From: JACZYA01 sp965247455
GTDB taxonomy: Bacteria; Acidobacteriota; Terriglobia; Acidiferrales; 2-02-FULL-67-57
Reading direction: 5' to 3'
Assembly: GCA_965247455.1 (NCBI GenBank)
Contig: CBDFHE010000005.1
Span: 1 to 38,487 of the forward strand
DNA: 38,487 nt
A program made the position numbers and the translations under genes. Positions within the stretch are counted from its first letter, which is position 1; the number at the start of each line of letters is the position of its first letter. Positions 14,182-22,607 of the stretch are shown piece after piece. The notes beneath the pieces are model-generated. The model did not search any database, was not told the origin of the DNA, and saw only the letters and a program-made list of their open reading frames with translations.

Positions 14182-15288
14182 ATGGCGAATCTGGCTTCTA
14201 TCCTTCCGCCGAATCCGCACCGGGCGCGCTGGTGGGAACCCGAAGGCGACGGCAAGCTGCACTGCTACCTGTGCCCGCGGCATTGCCACATCGGCGACGG
14301 GCAGATGGGCTTCTGCTTTATCCGCGTGAACCGCGGCGGCACGCTCTACAATTTGGGTTATGCGCAGCCCGCCGCCCTGCAGATTGACCCGATCGAGAAA
14401 AAGCCGCTCAACCACTTTGTCCCCGGCACGAAGATTTTGTCGCTGGGCACGGCCGGCTGCAACATGGGCTGCTTCTTCTGCCAGAACTGGGACATCTCGA
14501 AATCGGAATCCGACCAGGTGAACTCCACCCACCTGGAGCCGGAGCAAGTAGTGGCGCTGGCGAAGCAGAACGGCTGCCCCAGTCTGGCCTTCACCTACAA
14601 CGAGCCCACCATCTGGGGCGAGTACGTGGTGGACATCGCCCGGGCGGCCCGCGCCCAGGGGCTCAACACCGTGATGGTCACCAACGGCTACGTCACCCGC
14701 GAGGCTTTCTTCGACATCTACGACCACATTGACGCCGCCAATGTGGACCTGAAGGCCTTCACCGATAATTTTTACGGCCGCGTGACGCTGACCCACTTGG
14801 CGCCCGTGCTGGAAACTCTGAAGTGGCTACGGCACGAAACCAACGTTTGGGTCGAGATCACCAACCTGATTATCCCCACCCTCAACGACGACCCGAAAGA
14901 ACTCATCCAACTGGCTGAGTGGATTCTGCACAACCTGGGCGACGACGTGCCGCTGCACTTCACCGCCTTCCACCCCGACTTCAAGCTGCGCGACAAGCCT
15001 TCCACCTCGCCCGACACTCTGCACCGGGCGCGAAAGATTGCCCGCACGGTGGGGCTGAAGTACGTGTACGAAGGAAATATCCACAGCGCCGCTGCCCATA
15101 TTTATTGCCCGGGCTGCGGGAAAATCTTGATCCGGCGCTCGTGGCATTCAGTGTTGGAGTACAACCTCGACCTCGACCACTGCCCCAAGTGTGGGGAAGC
15201 CATCGCCGGGCGCTGGCGCAATCCGCGCGGCGCCACACCCGTCAAATCCCGCCCCGCCCAGCCAGTGGCGATGCCGTCCGGCAATTAG
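14182..15288 (+). CDS. amrS: AmmeMemoRadiSam system radical SAM enzyme
   Basis: A 368-residue PflA-like radical SAM protein. The SAM cluster motif CxxxCxxC is C93-C97-C100 (AGCNMGCFFCQNW). A cysteine-rich N-terminus (C28, C31, C35, C45) and a C-terminal zinc-ribbon pair (CPGCG and CPKCG) are characteristic of AmrS. In this system AmrS acts with AmmeMemo (AMMECR1 plus Memo-like) proteins; the chemistry is not settled in my knowledge. Its partner is not in the window. AAGGA lies 8 nt before ATG 14182. Nothing else is transcribed with it: the next gene is convergent. Confidence 0.9.
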   Translation: MANLASILPPNPHRARWWEPEGDGKLHCYLCPRHCHIGDGQMGFCFIRVNRGGTLYNLGYAQPAALQIDPIEKKPLNHFVPGTKILSLGTAGCNMGCFFCQNWDISKSESDQVNSTHLEPEQVVALAKQNGCPSLAFTYNEPTIWGEYVVDIARAARAQGLNTVMVTNGYVTREAFFDIYDHIDAANVDLKAFTDNFYGRVTLTHLAPVLETLKWLRHETNVWVEITNLIIPTLNDDPKELIQLAEWILHNLGDDVPLHFTAFHPDFKLRDKPSTSPDTLHRARKIARTVGLKYVYEGNIHSAAAHIYCPGCGKILIRRSWHSVLEYNLDLDHCPKCGEAIAGRWRNPRGATPVKSRPAQPVAMPSGN

Positions 15289-15354
15289 TCGAGCAAGAAT
15301 TTCATTCCACTGAGTAGAAGGGTCGGCAGGGAGTCGTCGTGTTTGGTTGTGGTG

Positions 15355-16143
15355 TCACCAGGGCGCAGAGCGCAGGACGAAGCGAACGCCGCGCTCGGTG
15401 TTCAGGCGGGTAGTCATGGACCAGTCCAAGTCGCCCAGCGCGACTGAACTCACGGCACCGGTGGAGGACAGATAGAAGAGGCGGCCGTCTTCCAACCAAT
15501 AGTCGATGGCCGCGAAGATGGAGCCGTGCTTGAGAACCATGAGCGTGAGCTGGGGCAGGGACGGCGGCTGGGAGCGGAGGCCGGGCTCGGCCACCTGCAG
15601 GCGCTCATTCCAATTGGAAGGTAGTCCTGCCACCGCCGGGAAGGAGCTTCGGCTTGCCGACTCTTCCTCGATTGAGGCGTCCTGAACTGCTCCGACTACA
15701 ACCACCGGCACCTCCACTATCTGTGGCACAACCACCACGCTGCTTGAAACGATGGGGAAGAAGCCTCTCCTGAAAAATCTGCGGCCTTTGAACCGGCCCC
15801 GGCCAAATCCAAAGCCGTGCCGGCGATGGGTGACGCGGAAGTGGTGGGCGTCGAAACCCAGGCCGAAGACAGGGAAGCGCTCCCGAACCACCGGGACCAA
15901 ACCGAAGCCCGGAATGAAAGTGTGGCGCGAAAGAGACACCGCATTCGATTTGGTTGGAAAAATAACCCAGGCGGGATTGCGCGCCGTTCGGGTCGGCGTC
16001 CTGCGGGAGTGAACAGCGGAGGCGGTACTGCGCCCAGCGCTGGTTGTGGAGCCGGAAGTGATGCGGTGTTGCGCCGGGGCAGGCAAGGTTGCGACCAGGC
16101 AAGCAACGCTACCCGCTACAACCCAAAGTCGCAGGTGTTTCAT
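15355..16143 (-). CDS. secreted protein of unknown function
   Basis: A 262-residue protein with a Sec signal peptide (WVVAGSVACLVATLPAPAQ, cleavage near residue 25). Then comes a low-complexity Ser/Thr/Arg stretch and a Gly/Arg/Phe-rich segment (FGFGRGRFKGRRFFRRGFF), followed by valine-rich strands. The last 60 residues (LMVLKHGSIFAAIDYWLEDG, LFYLSSTGAVSSVAL, RGVRFVLR) form a small beta-rich module that I associate with many acidobacterial secreted proteins. ATG 16141-16143 has GGAAGG upstream. The function is unknown; a cell-envelope or surface role is plausible. Confidence 0.7.
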   Translation of the reverse strand: MKHLRLWVVAGSVACLVATLPAPAQHRITSGSTTSAGRSTASAVHSRRTPTRTARNPAWVIFPTKSNAVSLSRHTFIPGFGLVPVVRERFPVFGLGFDAHHFRVTHRRHGFGFGRGRFKGRRFFRRGFFPIVSSSVVVVPQIVEVPVVVVGAVQDASIEEESASRSSFPAVAGLPSNWNERLQVAEPGLRSQPPSLPQLTLMVLKHGSIFAAIDYWLEDGRLFYLSSTGAVSSVALGDLDWSMTTRLNTERGVRFVLRSAPW

Positions 16144-16198
16144 CCCTCCCCCCTTCCGGCTTAGATGAGCTCAGCGCTTCACGGGTGGCACGCCCATT

Positions 16199-17197
16199 TT
16201 AGCGCGTTTCCGCTCGACCGTACCAGTGGGCCAGCACGTCGGCGGCGGGCTTACCGATAGGGTTGAAGGAAGCGCCGCGCGGGCTGCCGTTGCCGTGGCT
16301 GGGCCACTTCCACCAATAGAGGCCGGCGAACCAGGGCTGGTGGTAGAAAGCTTCAAAGATGGTGGCGTAGCAGCGCTGTTGGAGTTCGGCGTCGAGCGGG
16401 GCGCTGTCTTCTTTCCAGGGCTCTTCCGCGGCGGTGCCGAGGGCGGGAAAGCCGACTTCGGTAAACAGCACCGGCTTGTCGTAGTTCCGCGCCAGGCGAG
16501 CGAACTTTTCCATCAACTCCTGGAGGCGTGGCGAATCTGCGCTGGGGGTCTCGCCCGGTGCGGCCAGCGGGTAGTACATGTTCAGGCCCAGGTAGTCGAG
16601 CGCATCCCAGAAGGGCAGGTGCTCGAAGCTCTCGCCCCAGTGGGCGGCGTAGGTGAGCGGGCCGGAATAGATGCGGCGAATGTCGCGGATGAGCGCGCGC
16701 CACTCCTGCTCGCGGTGGGTTACGCCTTCCAGTTCAGTTCCGACTACCAGCAGGTCTACACCGTAGAGTTGGGCCAGGCGGGCAAAGTGGAGCAGCCAGC
16801 GTCGGTAGAGAGAAAACCAGCGCGTGAAATCGGCGTCGTTGTCGAAAGTGATGTCACCCGTGTATCCACGACCCCACAGTTGCGGCTTAAGCATGATACG
16901 CAGGCCACGCGCCTGCGCTGCTTGGATGGTGCGGATGACGCGGTCGTCCCTTTCGCCGGTAAAAATGCGGATGGTCAGCTCACGCGGTGCCCGGGTGCCG
17001 GCATAGGGCACGATGGCGATGGCGTTGGCGCCCAGGTCACGTATCCGCCCCAGTTGCTTCAATGCGCGGTCGGAGCCGTAGCCCCAAGCCCTGCCGATTT
17101 CGTGCGAGAAGGAAATGCCTCGGTGGAAGAAGGGTTCGGGGCGGGTTGGGGGTGCCGCTTGGGCGCGCCGGTCCGCAATAGCGAGAAGGTAGCTGCG
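16199..17197 (-). pseudogene. GH113-like glycosidase domain, continuing past an in-frame stop
   Basis: About 332 codons in the same frame as the gene before it, separated only by TAG 17198-17200. The domain is a TIM-barrel like GH113 (beta-mannanase-type). The first strand is RGISFSHE, candidate acid/base Glu is in VVGTELEG and candidate nucleophile Glu in LFTEVGFP, with YWWKWPS near the end. No ATG or GTG exists between the TAG and the first conserved strand. The first standard start is TTG at 17062, which would delete that strand. It is therefore best read as the C-terminal half of one longer gene broken by a nonsense codon, or as a product of readthrough. Confidence 0.75.
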
Positions 17198-18676
17198 CTA
17201 GTCGCGCTCCAGCGCTTCCCAGGAAGAACCCAGCGCGCGGGCGAACTTTTCTTCGGCCCCTTCCTCCAGCGGTTCTTGATAGACAACCGGAAGAATTTCC
17301 TGGCCGCGCCTTCGCACCAGGAAGTCCACCCAGGCGCCGCCCAGTGCATCGCACACCAAGGGAGAAAGATAGTCGGTGTCCAGTTGGAAAATATCGCGCA
17401 GCGTGTAGAGGCCTTCCTCGCGGGTGATGCGGGCGGCGTAGGCGTCCAGCGCGGCGCCGTGGAAATTCCCGACTGCGTAGCGGGCCAGGGCATAGGCAAT
17501 CGCGGAGGAGTCGGGTTTTCCCCAGGCGCGGTGCATGAGCAGGAGCGCGTCGCCGCGCGCGTCAGTGATCTCACCGTCAGGGGTGAGCAGGTGATGGACT
17601 TCGCTGCGGGCAGGCAGAACGGTAAAAGATCTATCGCTGGAGGTGTGCAGGCGTTTCTCGCCTGTCGATGTGTAGACGAAGCCATGCAACGCAGGGTTGG
17701 GCGTTTTGAGACCCAGGCGGTTTGCGAATTGGGCCAGACGCTGGTCGGCTTGGGCAGCCAGCTTGTCTATCTCCGTGCGGGTAAGAACCGATTGTTCCAC
17801 CTCCAGGCGCCAGTACTCAGATTGGTGCGATTGGAAGTTGTCTCGATGGGCCAGGCGAACAAGCTGGTCGTAGTTTCGCAACCCGCCGACTACAGCAGCA
17901 CAGATGAACAGCACCATACCGGCGCCAACCAGCCCGGTTCGTAATCGGGCAGCTGCGCGCGGCCGCGCCAACACAGCGGGAAGACCACTCAATAGGACGA
18001 AAAACACGAGCCCAAGCAGGAGACTGCCACGCAGGGTCCAGTATCCCCGCCAGGAGCGAAAGATTTGCTGTGTGAGAATGAATGTTAGGAGAACAGCGGG
18101 CAGCAGTAGCCAGCGTGCCAGCGCCAGCAGGCGAGCGGGGCGAGCGTCGGCACTGCCGTCCAGCAGGAGCCGATAGGCAAAATGGGACACCGCAGCAGCG
18201 CCCCCAACCACGAGAACTCCAACAGGAATGCGAAGCCCGAGCGAGGCAGCCTGGCTGGGCCAGAAGGAACGAACGAAACTGCTGAACGGCCCGACCGTCC
18301 ATACGGCGAACAGGCTTGCATAGAGAGCCAGGAGGTAGGACGACCAGAGAAGGACTTGGGTCAGATAAACGCGCAACCAGCCGGCGCTCCTTCGAGCGGC
18401 ATAAAGTCCGAGCGCGAGCGTAGCGGGGCCGGCCAGCACGAACCCACTCCGAGAAAGAGTGTAGAGGGTTGAGGAAATGTCGGAGGGGAAGCGAAGCAGG
18501 ACCCGGGGCGCAATCCAACCCGTCAACACGCCCTCGAACTCAACCGGGGTGAAGACAGCGAGCAGAATGTCCGGCACTTCCAACAGCAGGAGCCATGCCG
18601 TCAGAAAGGCAAGGTAGCAGCTTGCGGTGGCGATGGCGAATGTAGCGAGGAATCTCAGCGGGTGAGGGGCGCGCAT
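17198..18676 (-). CDS. seven-TM protein with peptidase-like domain (N-terminal half of a split gene)
   Basis: 492 residues. The first ~270 hold seven hydrophobic segments (roughly 8-34, 76-93, 99-127, 147-172, 183-206, 216-238 and 246-266). Residues 280-492 are soluble and resemble the peptidase MA-like fold (RLGLKTPNPALHGFVYTS, FVYTSTGEKRLHTSS, the YALARYAVGNF helix). No HExxH zinc motif is present: the equivalent place reads SEVHHLLT, so it is probably catalytically dead. The end, SSWEALERD then TAG then RSYLLAIA, fits the family's usual ...LEREWRAYL... ending if the TAG were TGG (Trp). The intact product would be ~825 residues ending in the GH113-like domain. Confidence 0.65.
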   Translation of the reverse strand: MRAPHPLRFLATFAIATASCYLAFLTAWLLLLEVPDILLAVFTPVEFEGVLTGWIAPRVLLRFPSDISSTLYTLSRSGFVLAGPATLALGLYAARRSAGWLRVYLTQVLLWSSYLLALYASLFAVWTVGPFSSFVRSFWPSQAASLGLRIPVGVLVVGGAAAVSHFAYRLLLDGSADARPARLLALARWLLLPAVLLTFILTQQIFRSWRGYWTLRGSLLLGLVFFVLLSGLPAVLARPRAAARLRTGLVGAGMVLFICAAVVGGLRNYDQLVRLAHRDNFQSHQSEYWRLEVEQSVLTRTEIDKLAAQADQRLAQFANRLGLKTPNPALHGFVYTSTGEKRLHTSSDRSFTVLPARSEVHHLLTPDGEITDARGDALLLMHRAWGKPDSSAIAYALARYAVGNFHGAALDAYAARITREEGLYTLRDIFQLDTDYLSPLVCDALGGAWVDFLVRRRGQEILPVVYQEPLEEGAEEKFARALGSSWEALERD

Positions 18677-18680
18677 CTTC

Positions 18681-18693
18681 TTAGTATTACTAA
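18681..18693 (-). promoter_or_regulatory. 13-bp perfect palindrome before the seven-TM gene
   Basis: TTAGTA-T-TACTAA is a perfect AT-rich palindrome ending 4 bp before the ATG at 18676, in otherwise GC-rich DNA. It is an operator or -10-region candidate. Confidence 0.4.
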
Positions 18694-18793
18694 TGGACGC
18701 ACAGAGCGGGGGAGAAGTTACACGTTTTTGCTTGCGGGCGGACGACGGCGGGGTGGGCTGCCAGAAGGGATGGCTGGCCGAGAGGTATCGCCC

Positions 18794-19672
18794 CTACAAT
18801 TCGTCCAGCAGCGATTGGAACAGCGCGGGATCGACGCCCAGCGGCTGGTGAACCAGCGGGCCGCGCTTGAAGGCGGGCTCACTGTCTTCGTAGGTGGGCT
18901 GCTGGTCGCGGTAGAAGAGGCCGAGGGGGATGCGGTCGCCCCACTCGAAGGACTTTTCCAGGGCGGCGCGGACGTTTCCGGTCTCGTAGCCAGCCTCGTC
19001 GTCCAGTTTGTACACGCGCTTCTTGAACCAGGGGTGGGTGTTGAGCTTGTTGTAGGTGACGCAGGGGCTGAAGACATCAATGAGCGCAAAGCCTTTGTGC
19101 CGGATGCCGCCGGCGATCAGGTCGGCCATGTAGTTGGGGTTGCCGGAGAAGCCGCGGGCGACGTAGGTGGCGCCAGAGACCAGCGCCAGCGCCAGCGGGT
19201 TGATGGGCAGCTCCACGTTACCGCGCGGGGTGGACTTGGTGCGCATATCCTTCGTGGTGGTGGGCGAGGCCTGGCCGGTGGTAAGGCCGTAGATTTGGTT
19301 GTTCATCACCACGTAGGTCAGGTCGAGGTTGCGGCGCATGGCGTGGATGAAGTGCCCGATGCCGATTCCGTAGCCATCGCCGTCGCCGCCGGTGATGACG
19401 ACCTTGAGGTCGGTGTTGGCCAGCCGGATGCCGCTGGCCACCGCTACTGCGCGCCCGTGCAGGGAATGGACGCCGTAGGAATGGACGTAGCCGGGCAGGT
19501 TGGAAGAGCAGCCGATGCCGGAGACAATCACCAAGTCTTTGGGCTGCACCCCGGCCTTGCCGGCGGCCATCTTGACCGACTTGAGCACGCCAAAGTCGCC
19601 GCAGCCCGGACACCAATCGGGCTCGACCGGCCCGGCGTAAGTTTGAATCGGAAGTTCGACAATCGTCGCCAT
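18794..19672 (-). CDS. korB: 2-oxoacid:ferredoxin oxidoreductase beta subunit
   Basis: A 292-residue TPP-binding subunit. Cluster ligands C21 and C24 are in DWCPGCGDFG, C55 in GIGCSSN, and a fourth is in FSPCVTYN. The TPP/Mg motif is GGDGDGYGIGIGHF...NNQIYG (96-128). With the alpha/gamma subunit upstream it decarboxylates a 2-oxoacid, most likely 2-oxoglutarate, and reduces ferredoxin. AAGGGGG precedes the ATG, which lies 9 bp after the korA stop. The enzyme can run oxidatively in the TCA cycle or reductively; direction cannot be read from the sequence. Confidence 0.94.
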   Translation of the reverse strand: MATIVELPIQTYAGPVEPDWCPGCGDFGVLKSVKMAAGKAGVQPKDLVIVSGIGCSSNLPGYVHSYGVHSLHGRAVAVASGIRLANTDLKVVITGGDGDGYGIGIGHFIHAMRRNLDLTYVVMNNQIYGLTTGQASPTTTKDMRTKSTPRGNVELPINPLALALVSGATYVARGFSGNPNYMADLIAGGIRHKGFALIDVFSPCVTYNKLNTHPWFKKRVYKLDDEAGYETGNVRAALEKSFEWGDRIPLGLFYRDQQPTYEDSEPAFKRGPLVHQPLGVDPALFQSLLDEL

Positions 19673-19681
19673 GGTTCCCCC

Positions 19682-21658
19682 TTATGCCACCGGCTGCCAG
19701 GAGTAGGTGGAGCCGGTCTGGACGCCGACGCGTAGCTCCCCGTGTTTCTGCCCGGAATCGCGATCTACAAGTTCAACCAGCCAGATGGGCTCGCCCTGGC
19801 CGTTGGTGGGTTGTTGCTCGATGCGGCCGGGACGGACTTGCTGGTTCAAGTGCACGCGCAGGTAGTGATAGGCAATCTCGCGGGCCTCGGCTTCCGTCAC
19901 ATCGAGCGAACGCTGGCGCCCGGCGAGGAGGTCCTGCACCTGCTCGGCGATGTGATGGGGCTCAAACGGCTCGCCGTCGTACTTCAAAATGCGGTCATGG
20001 ACACTGTATCCGGTCTCGGCCCGCAGGTGCCGGGCGAACTGCCCGGTGGCGTTGAGCTCCACGCAGATGGTGCGCTTGCAGTTCTTCAGAATCTCGCCGG
20101 CTTCGCGGCTGTGGAAGGGAAGCAGGTATTTGAAGTGGAGATGGTTGGCGCGGACGCCGGCGGCAGCCAGTTGTTGGAGGGCTTCGTGGATGACGCCCTT
20201 GGTGGACCCCCAACCGATCAGGGTGACGTCGGCGTCTGCGGCTCCTTCGAGCTGCGGCGGTGGGAGCTCCTTGAGCGCGAGCGCTAGTTTCTTCATCCGC
20301 TTCTCGGCTCCTTTCCGGCGGACAGCGGTGTTGGTGAACTCGTCGGAGATGAGAATGCCCTCCTCGTCGTGCTCGTCGGTGCCGGCAATGTGCAGAGTGT
20401 TGGGGGTGCCGGGCAGCGCCCGCGGCGAGATGCCCGAGGGGGTGAAGGCGTAGCGCTTGAAGCGGCCATTGCTTTCGGGCCAGTCGGTGACGAGCTGGCC
20501 GCGGTCGATGGGGACATTGGACGTCAAGGCATCGGCTTCGATGGTCTCCGGGTGCTCGCTCACGAACAGGTCGGAAATCAGGATGACCGGAAGCTGGTAT
20601 TTCTCCGCCAGGTTGAAGGCCTCGACGGTAGAGTGGAAGCAGTCGGAGGTGTCGGTGGGCGCAATGATGATGCGGGGGAAGTCGCCCTGCGAAGCGCCGT
20701 ACACCTGGTTCAAGTCAGCCTGCTCGGTTTTGGTAGGGATGCCAGTTGAAGGCCCGCCGCGCTGCACGTTCACAATCACCACCGGGGCCTCGATCATCCC
20801 GGCCATGCCGATGGCCTCGGTCATCAGGGCAAAGCCGCCTCCGGAGGTGGCGCACATGGAACGCACGCCAGCATAACCGGCGCCGATGGCCATGTTGATG
20901 ACGGCCAACTCGTCTTCGCCCTGTTTGACAGCCACGCCGCAGCGCTCGCCGTGCGCCGCCAGCCAGTGCAGGATGGACGAGGCCGGCGACATGGGGTAGG
21001 CAGAATAAAACTTGCAGCCGGCGGCCACCGCTCCAATCGCAAAAGCCTCGTTGCCGGTGACGAAGGGCCGGCGGGTGCGGGTGAAGTTCCACTGGCAGTC
21101 CAGTGGGACAAATTTCTCGCGCGCGTAGTCCAGCCCGGCGCGCGCCAAACCCACGTTCTGGTCCACGACGGATTTGTCCTTGTGGGCGAAGGTGTCTGCC
21201 AGCACGCCCTGGAGCACATCGAAATCCAGTCCGAGCAAAAAGAGCAGCGCGCCCAGGGCTACAGTGTTTTGCATCACCGGCGGGATGCGGCCGAAGGGCT
21301 TGATGAGCTCGGCGATAGGGAGGGGGAGGGAGGCGACGTTGTCGCGCAGAGGGATATTGCAGCGGAGCTTCTCCGCGTTGAACAGGACCACCCCGCCCGG
21401 TTCAACCTCGGGGGCGTGGCGCTCGATGGAGTCTTGATTGAGGGCGATGAGGGCGTGCAAGCAATCGCCGTGCGTATAAACTTTTTCCTGGCCCAGGCGG
21501 ACGCGCAACCAGATGTGGCCGCCGCGAATAATGGATTGGTAGGAGTTGAAAGCGCACACGTAGAGGCCCAGACGAGAGGCAGTCTTGGCCAGGGAGTCGC
21601 CGGTTTTGTCCATCCCGTCTCCCGCCGCGCCTGCAATGCCAATGGTGATGTCGTTCAT
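19682..21658 (-). CDS. korA: 2-oxoacid:ferredoxin oxidoreductase, fused gamma-alpha subunit
   Basis: 658 residues. The N-terminal ~190 are the gamma domain (IAGAAGDGMDKTGDSLA, SYQSIIRGGHIW). The rest is the pyrimidine-binding alpha domain and domain II (KQGEDELAVINMAIGAGYAG, RSMCATSGGGFALMTEAIG, NVQRGGPSTGIPTKTEQADL). This gamma-alpha fusion with a separate beta subunit is the KorAB form. RBS TAGGAGC lies 7 nt before the ATG. It is first in the operon, with a ~195-nt leader that contains competing inverted repeats and a strong promoter. Confidence 0.94.
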   Translation of the reverse strand: MNDITIGIAGAAGDGMDKTGDSLAKTASRLGLYVCAFNSYQSIIRGGHIWLRVRLGQEKVYTHGDCLHALIALNQDSIERHAPEVEPGGVVLFNAEKLRCNIPLRDNVASLPLPIAELIKPFGRIPPVMQNTVALGALLFLLGLDFDVLQGVLADTFAHKDKSVVDQNVGLARAGLDYAREKFVPLDCQWNFTRTRRPFVTGNEAFAIGAVAAGCKFYSAYPMSPASSILHWLAAHGERCGVAVKQGEDELAVINMAIGAGYAGVRSMCATSGGGFALMTEAIGMAGMIEAPVVIVNVQRGGPSTGIPTKTEQADLNQVYGASQGDFPRIIIAPTDTSDCFHSTVEAFNLAEKYQLPVILISDLFVSEHPETIEADALTSNVPIDRGQLVTDWPESNGRFKRYAFTPSGISPRALPGTPNTLHIAGTDEHDEEGILISDEFTNTAVRRKGAEKRMKKLALALKELPPPQLEGAADADVTLIGWGSTKGVIHEALQQLAAAGVRANHLHFKYLLPFHSREAGEILKNCKRTICVELNATGQFARHLRAETGYSVHDRILKYDGEPFEPHHIAEQVQDLLAGRQRSLDVTEAEAREIAYHYLRVHLNQQVRPGRIEQQPTNGQGEPIWLVELVDRDSGQKHGELRVGVQTGSTYSWQPVA

Positions 21659-21704
21659 ATCGGCAGCTCCTACAGTTCAACTCCCAAGGTTCAGGGTTGG
21701 AGAT

Positions 21705-21751
21705 CCTTCGGGAAACTGGTCCCAGGGAATCGCTCTTCCCCCGAAGGACCA
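21705..21751 (-). promoter_or_regulatory. two interlocking inverted repeats in the korA leader
   Basis: CCCGAAGG/CCTTCGGG (21740-21747 with 21705-21712) is an 8-bp perfect pair. GGACCA/TGGTCC (21746-21751 with 21717-21722) is a 6-bp perfect pair. They share two bases and interleave, so on the RNA they are either alternative hairpins or a pseudoknot. They lie 47-93 nt before the korA ATG inside the predicted leader. Confidence 0.45.
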
Positions 21752-21859
21752 AGATCGGGCATCGGCAACCTGTGGAAGAATTAGCTGCGTACGCCCTCCC
21801 TTTCTCCCAACGCGAACTCGCCTTTTCAGTCAAAGCCTGCGTCTAATTATCATTTTATC

Positions 21860-21888
21860 ATTAAATAGACGGGATGGGTAAGTGTCAA
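21860..21888 (-). promoter_or_regulatory. sigma70 promoter of korAB
   Basis: On the minus strand: perfect -35 TTGACA (21883-21888), 17-bp spacer, -10 TTTAAT (21860-21865). It lies in a locally AT-rich stretch. Transcription start is near 21853, leaving a leader of ~195 nt. Confidence 0.65.
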
Positions 21889-21931
21889 GTGGGATTTCTT
21901 ACAGAGCAGCGGCCGGCAGCGGGCGGGGAAA

Positions 21932-22264
21932 TCAGGCCGCCGAAGCGCCCCGCCGGGTCAGGTCAGCAATCAGTTCATCCAGCCGGCGGCGATCGGGTTC
22001 AGTGATTTTGACGAACTCGATGCCCACACCGCTGTGGTCAGGCTGAACGAAGCGGACGATCCCTTCGGCCTCGAAGGGTTGAGCGGCTTGGATGCAAACG
22101 TGAACGTCCGCGTTGACCGGCAGGTCCTCGCAGTTCACGAACAAGCCTCCTACGCTGAGGTTGCCGAGGGGTTTTTCGACCCGAAGGGTTCTGCCTCCCA
22201 AACGGAGTTCGACGGGGGTGCGTAGTTCCATCCGGGGGAAGGTGCGAATGCTGGGGCCTTCCAT
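21932..22264 (-). CDS. PilZ-domain protein
   Basis: A 110-residue single-domain PilZ protein, expected to bind cyclic di-GMP. The binding motif RxxxR is in FPRMELRTPVEL, and the second motif is NLSVGGLF (D/NxSxxG). The C-terminal GVGIEFVKITEPDRRRLDEL completes the barrel and helix. I chose ATG 22262-22264 over the ATG 9 nt upstream because AAGGAG abuts the upstream ATG directly but lies 9 nt before this one. Its target is unknown; a second, broken PilZ gene lies at 35042-35230. Confidence 0.88.
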   Translation of the reverse strand: MEGPSIRTFPRMELRTPVELRLGGRTLRVEKPLGNLSVGGLFVNCEDLPVNADVHVCIQAAQPFEAEGIVRFVQPDHSGVGIEFVKITEPDRRRLDELIADLTRRGASAA

Positions 22265-22607
22265 CGAGGGCATCTCCTTTCCGGTCCCGCGCCGGGCGGA
22301 ACCGGAGAATTCCTCTTTCTCCCCGTTTGGCCTACAATCGCCAAAAGAGTGGAAGAAAGTTTAGCATTTCGGCCCCGGCGGTGCCAGCCAGAATTCTTTC
22401 TGCGGGAGCAAGGCTAGCCGGGTTTGTGCTGCGCTGCTCCTACTTGCGGGTGCTTGCACCGGCACAACCACCAGCATCGCCCAACGACGAGATGGCAGTT
22501 GAGATGCGCGGCGCGCACGAGTAGAATAGAATGTCTCGCTGGCTTGCGGACCACCGCTTTCACCTCTGCCCACGCGGTCGCGGGCACACAGCTCACTGGA
22601 TCCGGCT
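22265..22607. other. intergenic region between the PilZ gene and otsA
   Basis: A divergent spacer of 343 bp. It holds the PilZ ribosome site at its left end and the otsA promoter at 22499-22527. I see no further gene: reading frames through 22531-22884 overlap otsA in the wrong frame. Confidence 0.5.
22499..22527 (+). promoter_or_regulatory. sigma70 promoter of otsAB
   Basis: -35 ttgaga (22499-22504, 5/6), 17-bp spacer, -10 tagaat (22522-22527, 5/6). The predicted start near 22534 gives a ~74-nt leader. Confidence 0.6.

Noticed and set aside
16226..17944. 572-codon plus-strand frame
   Set aside because: Antisense to the GH113-like and seven-TM genes, which have recognisable domains. Its translation shows low-complexity Val/Gly/Gln composition and no motifs.
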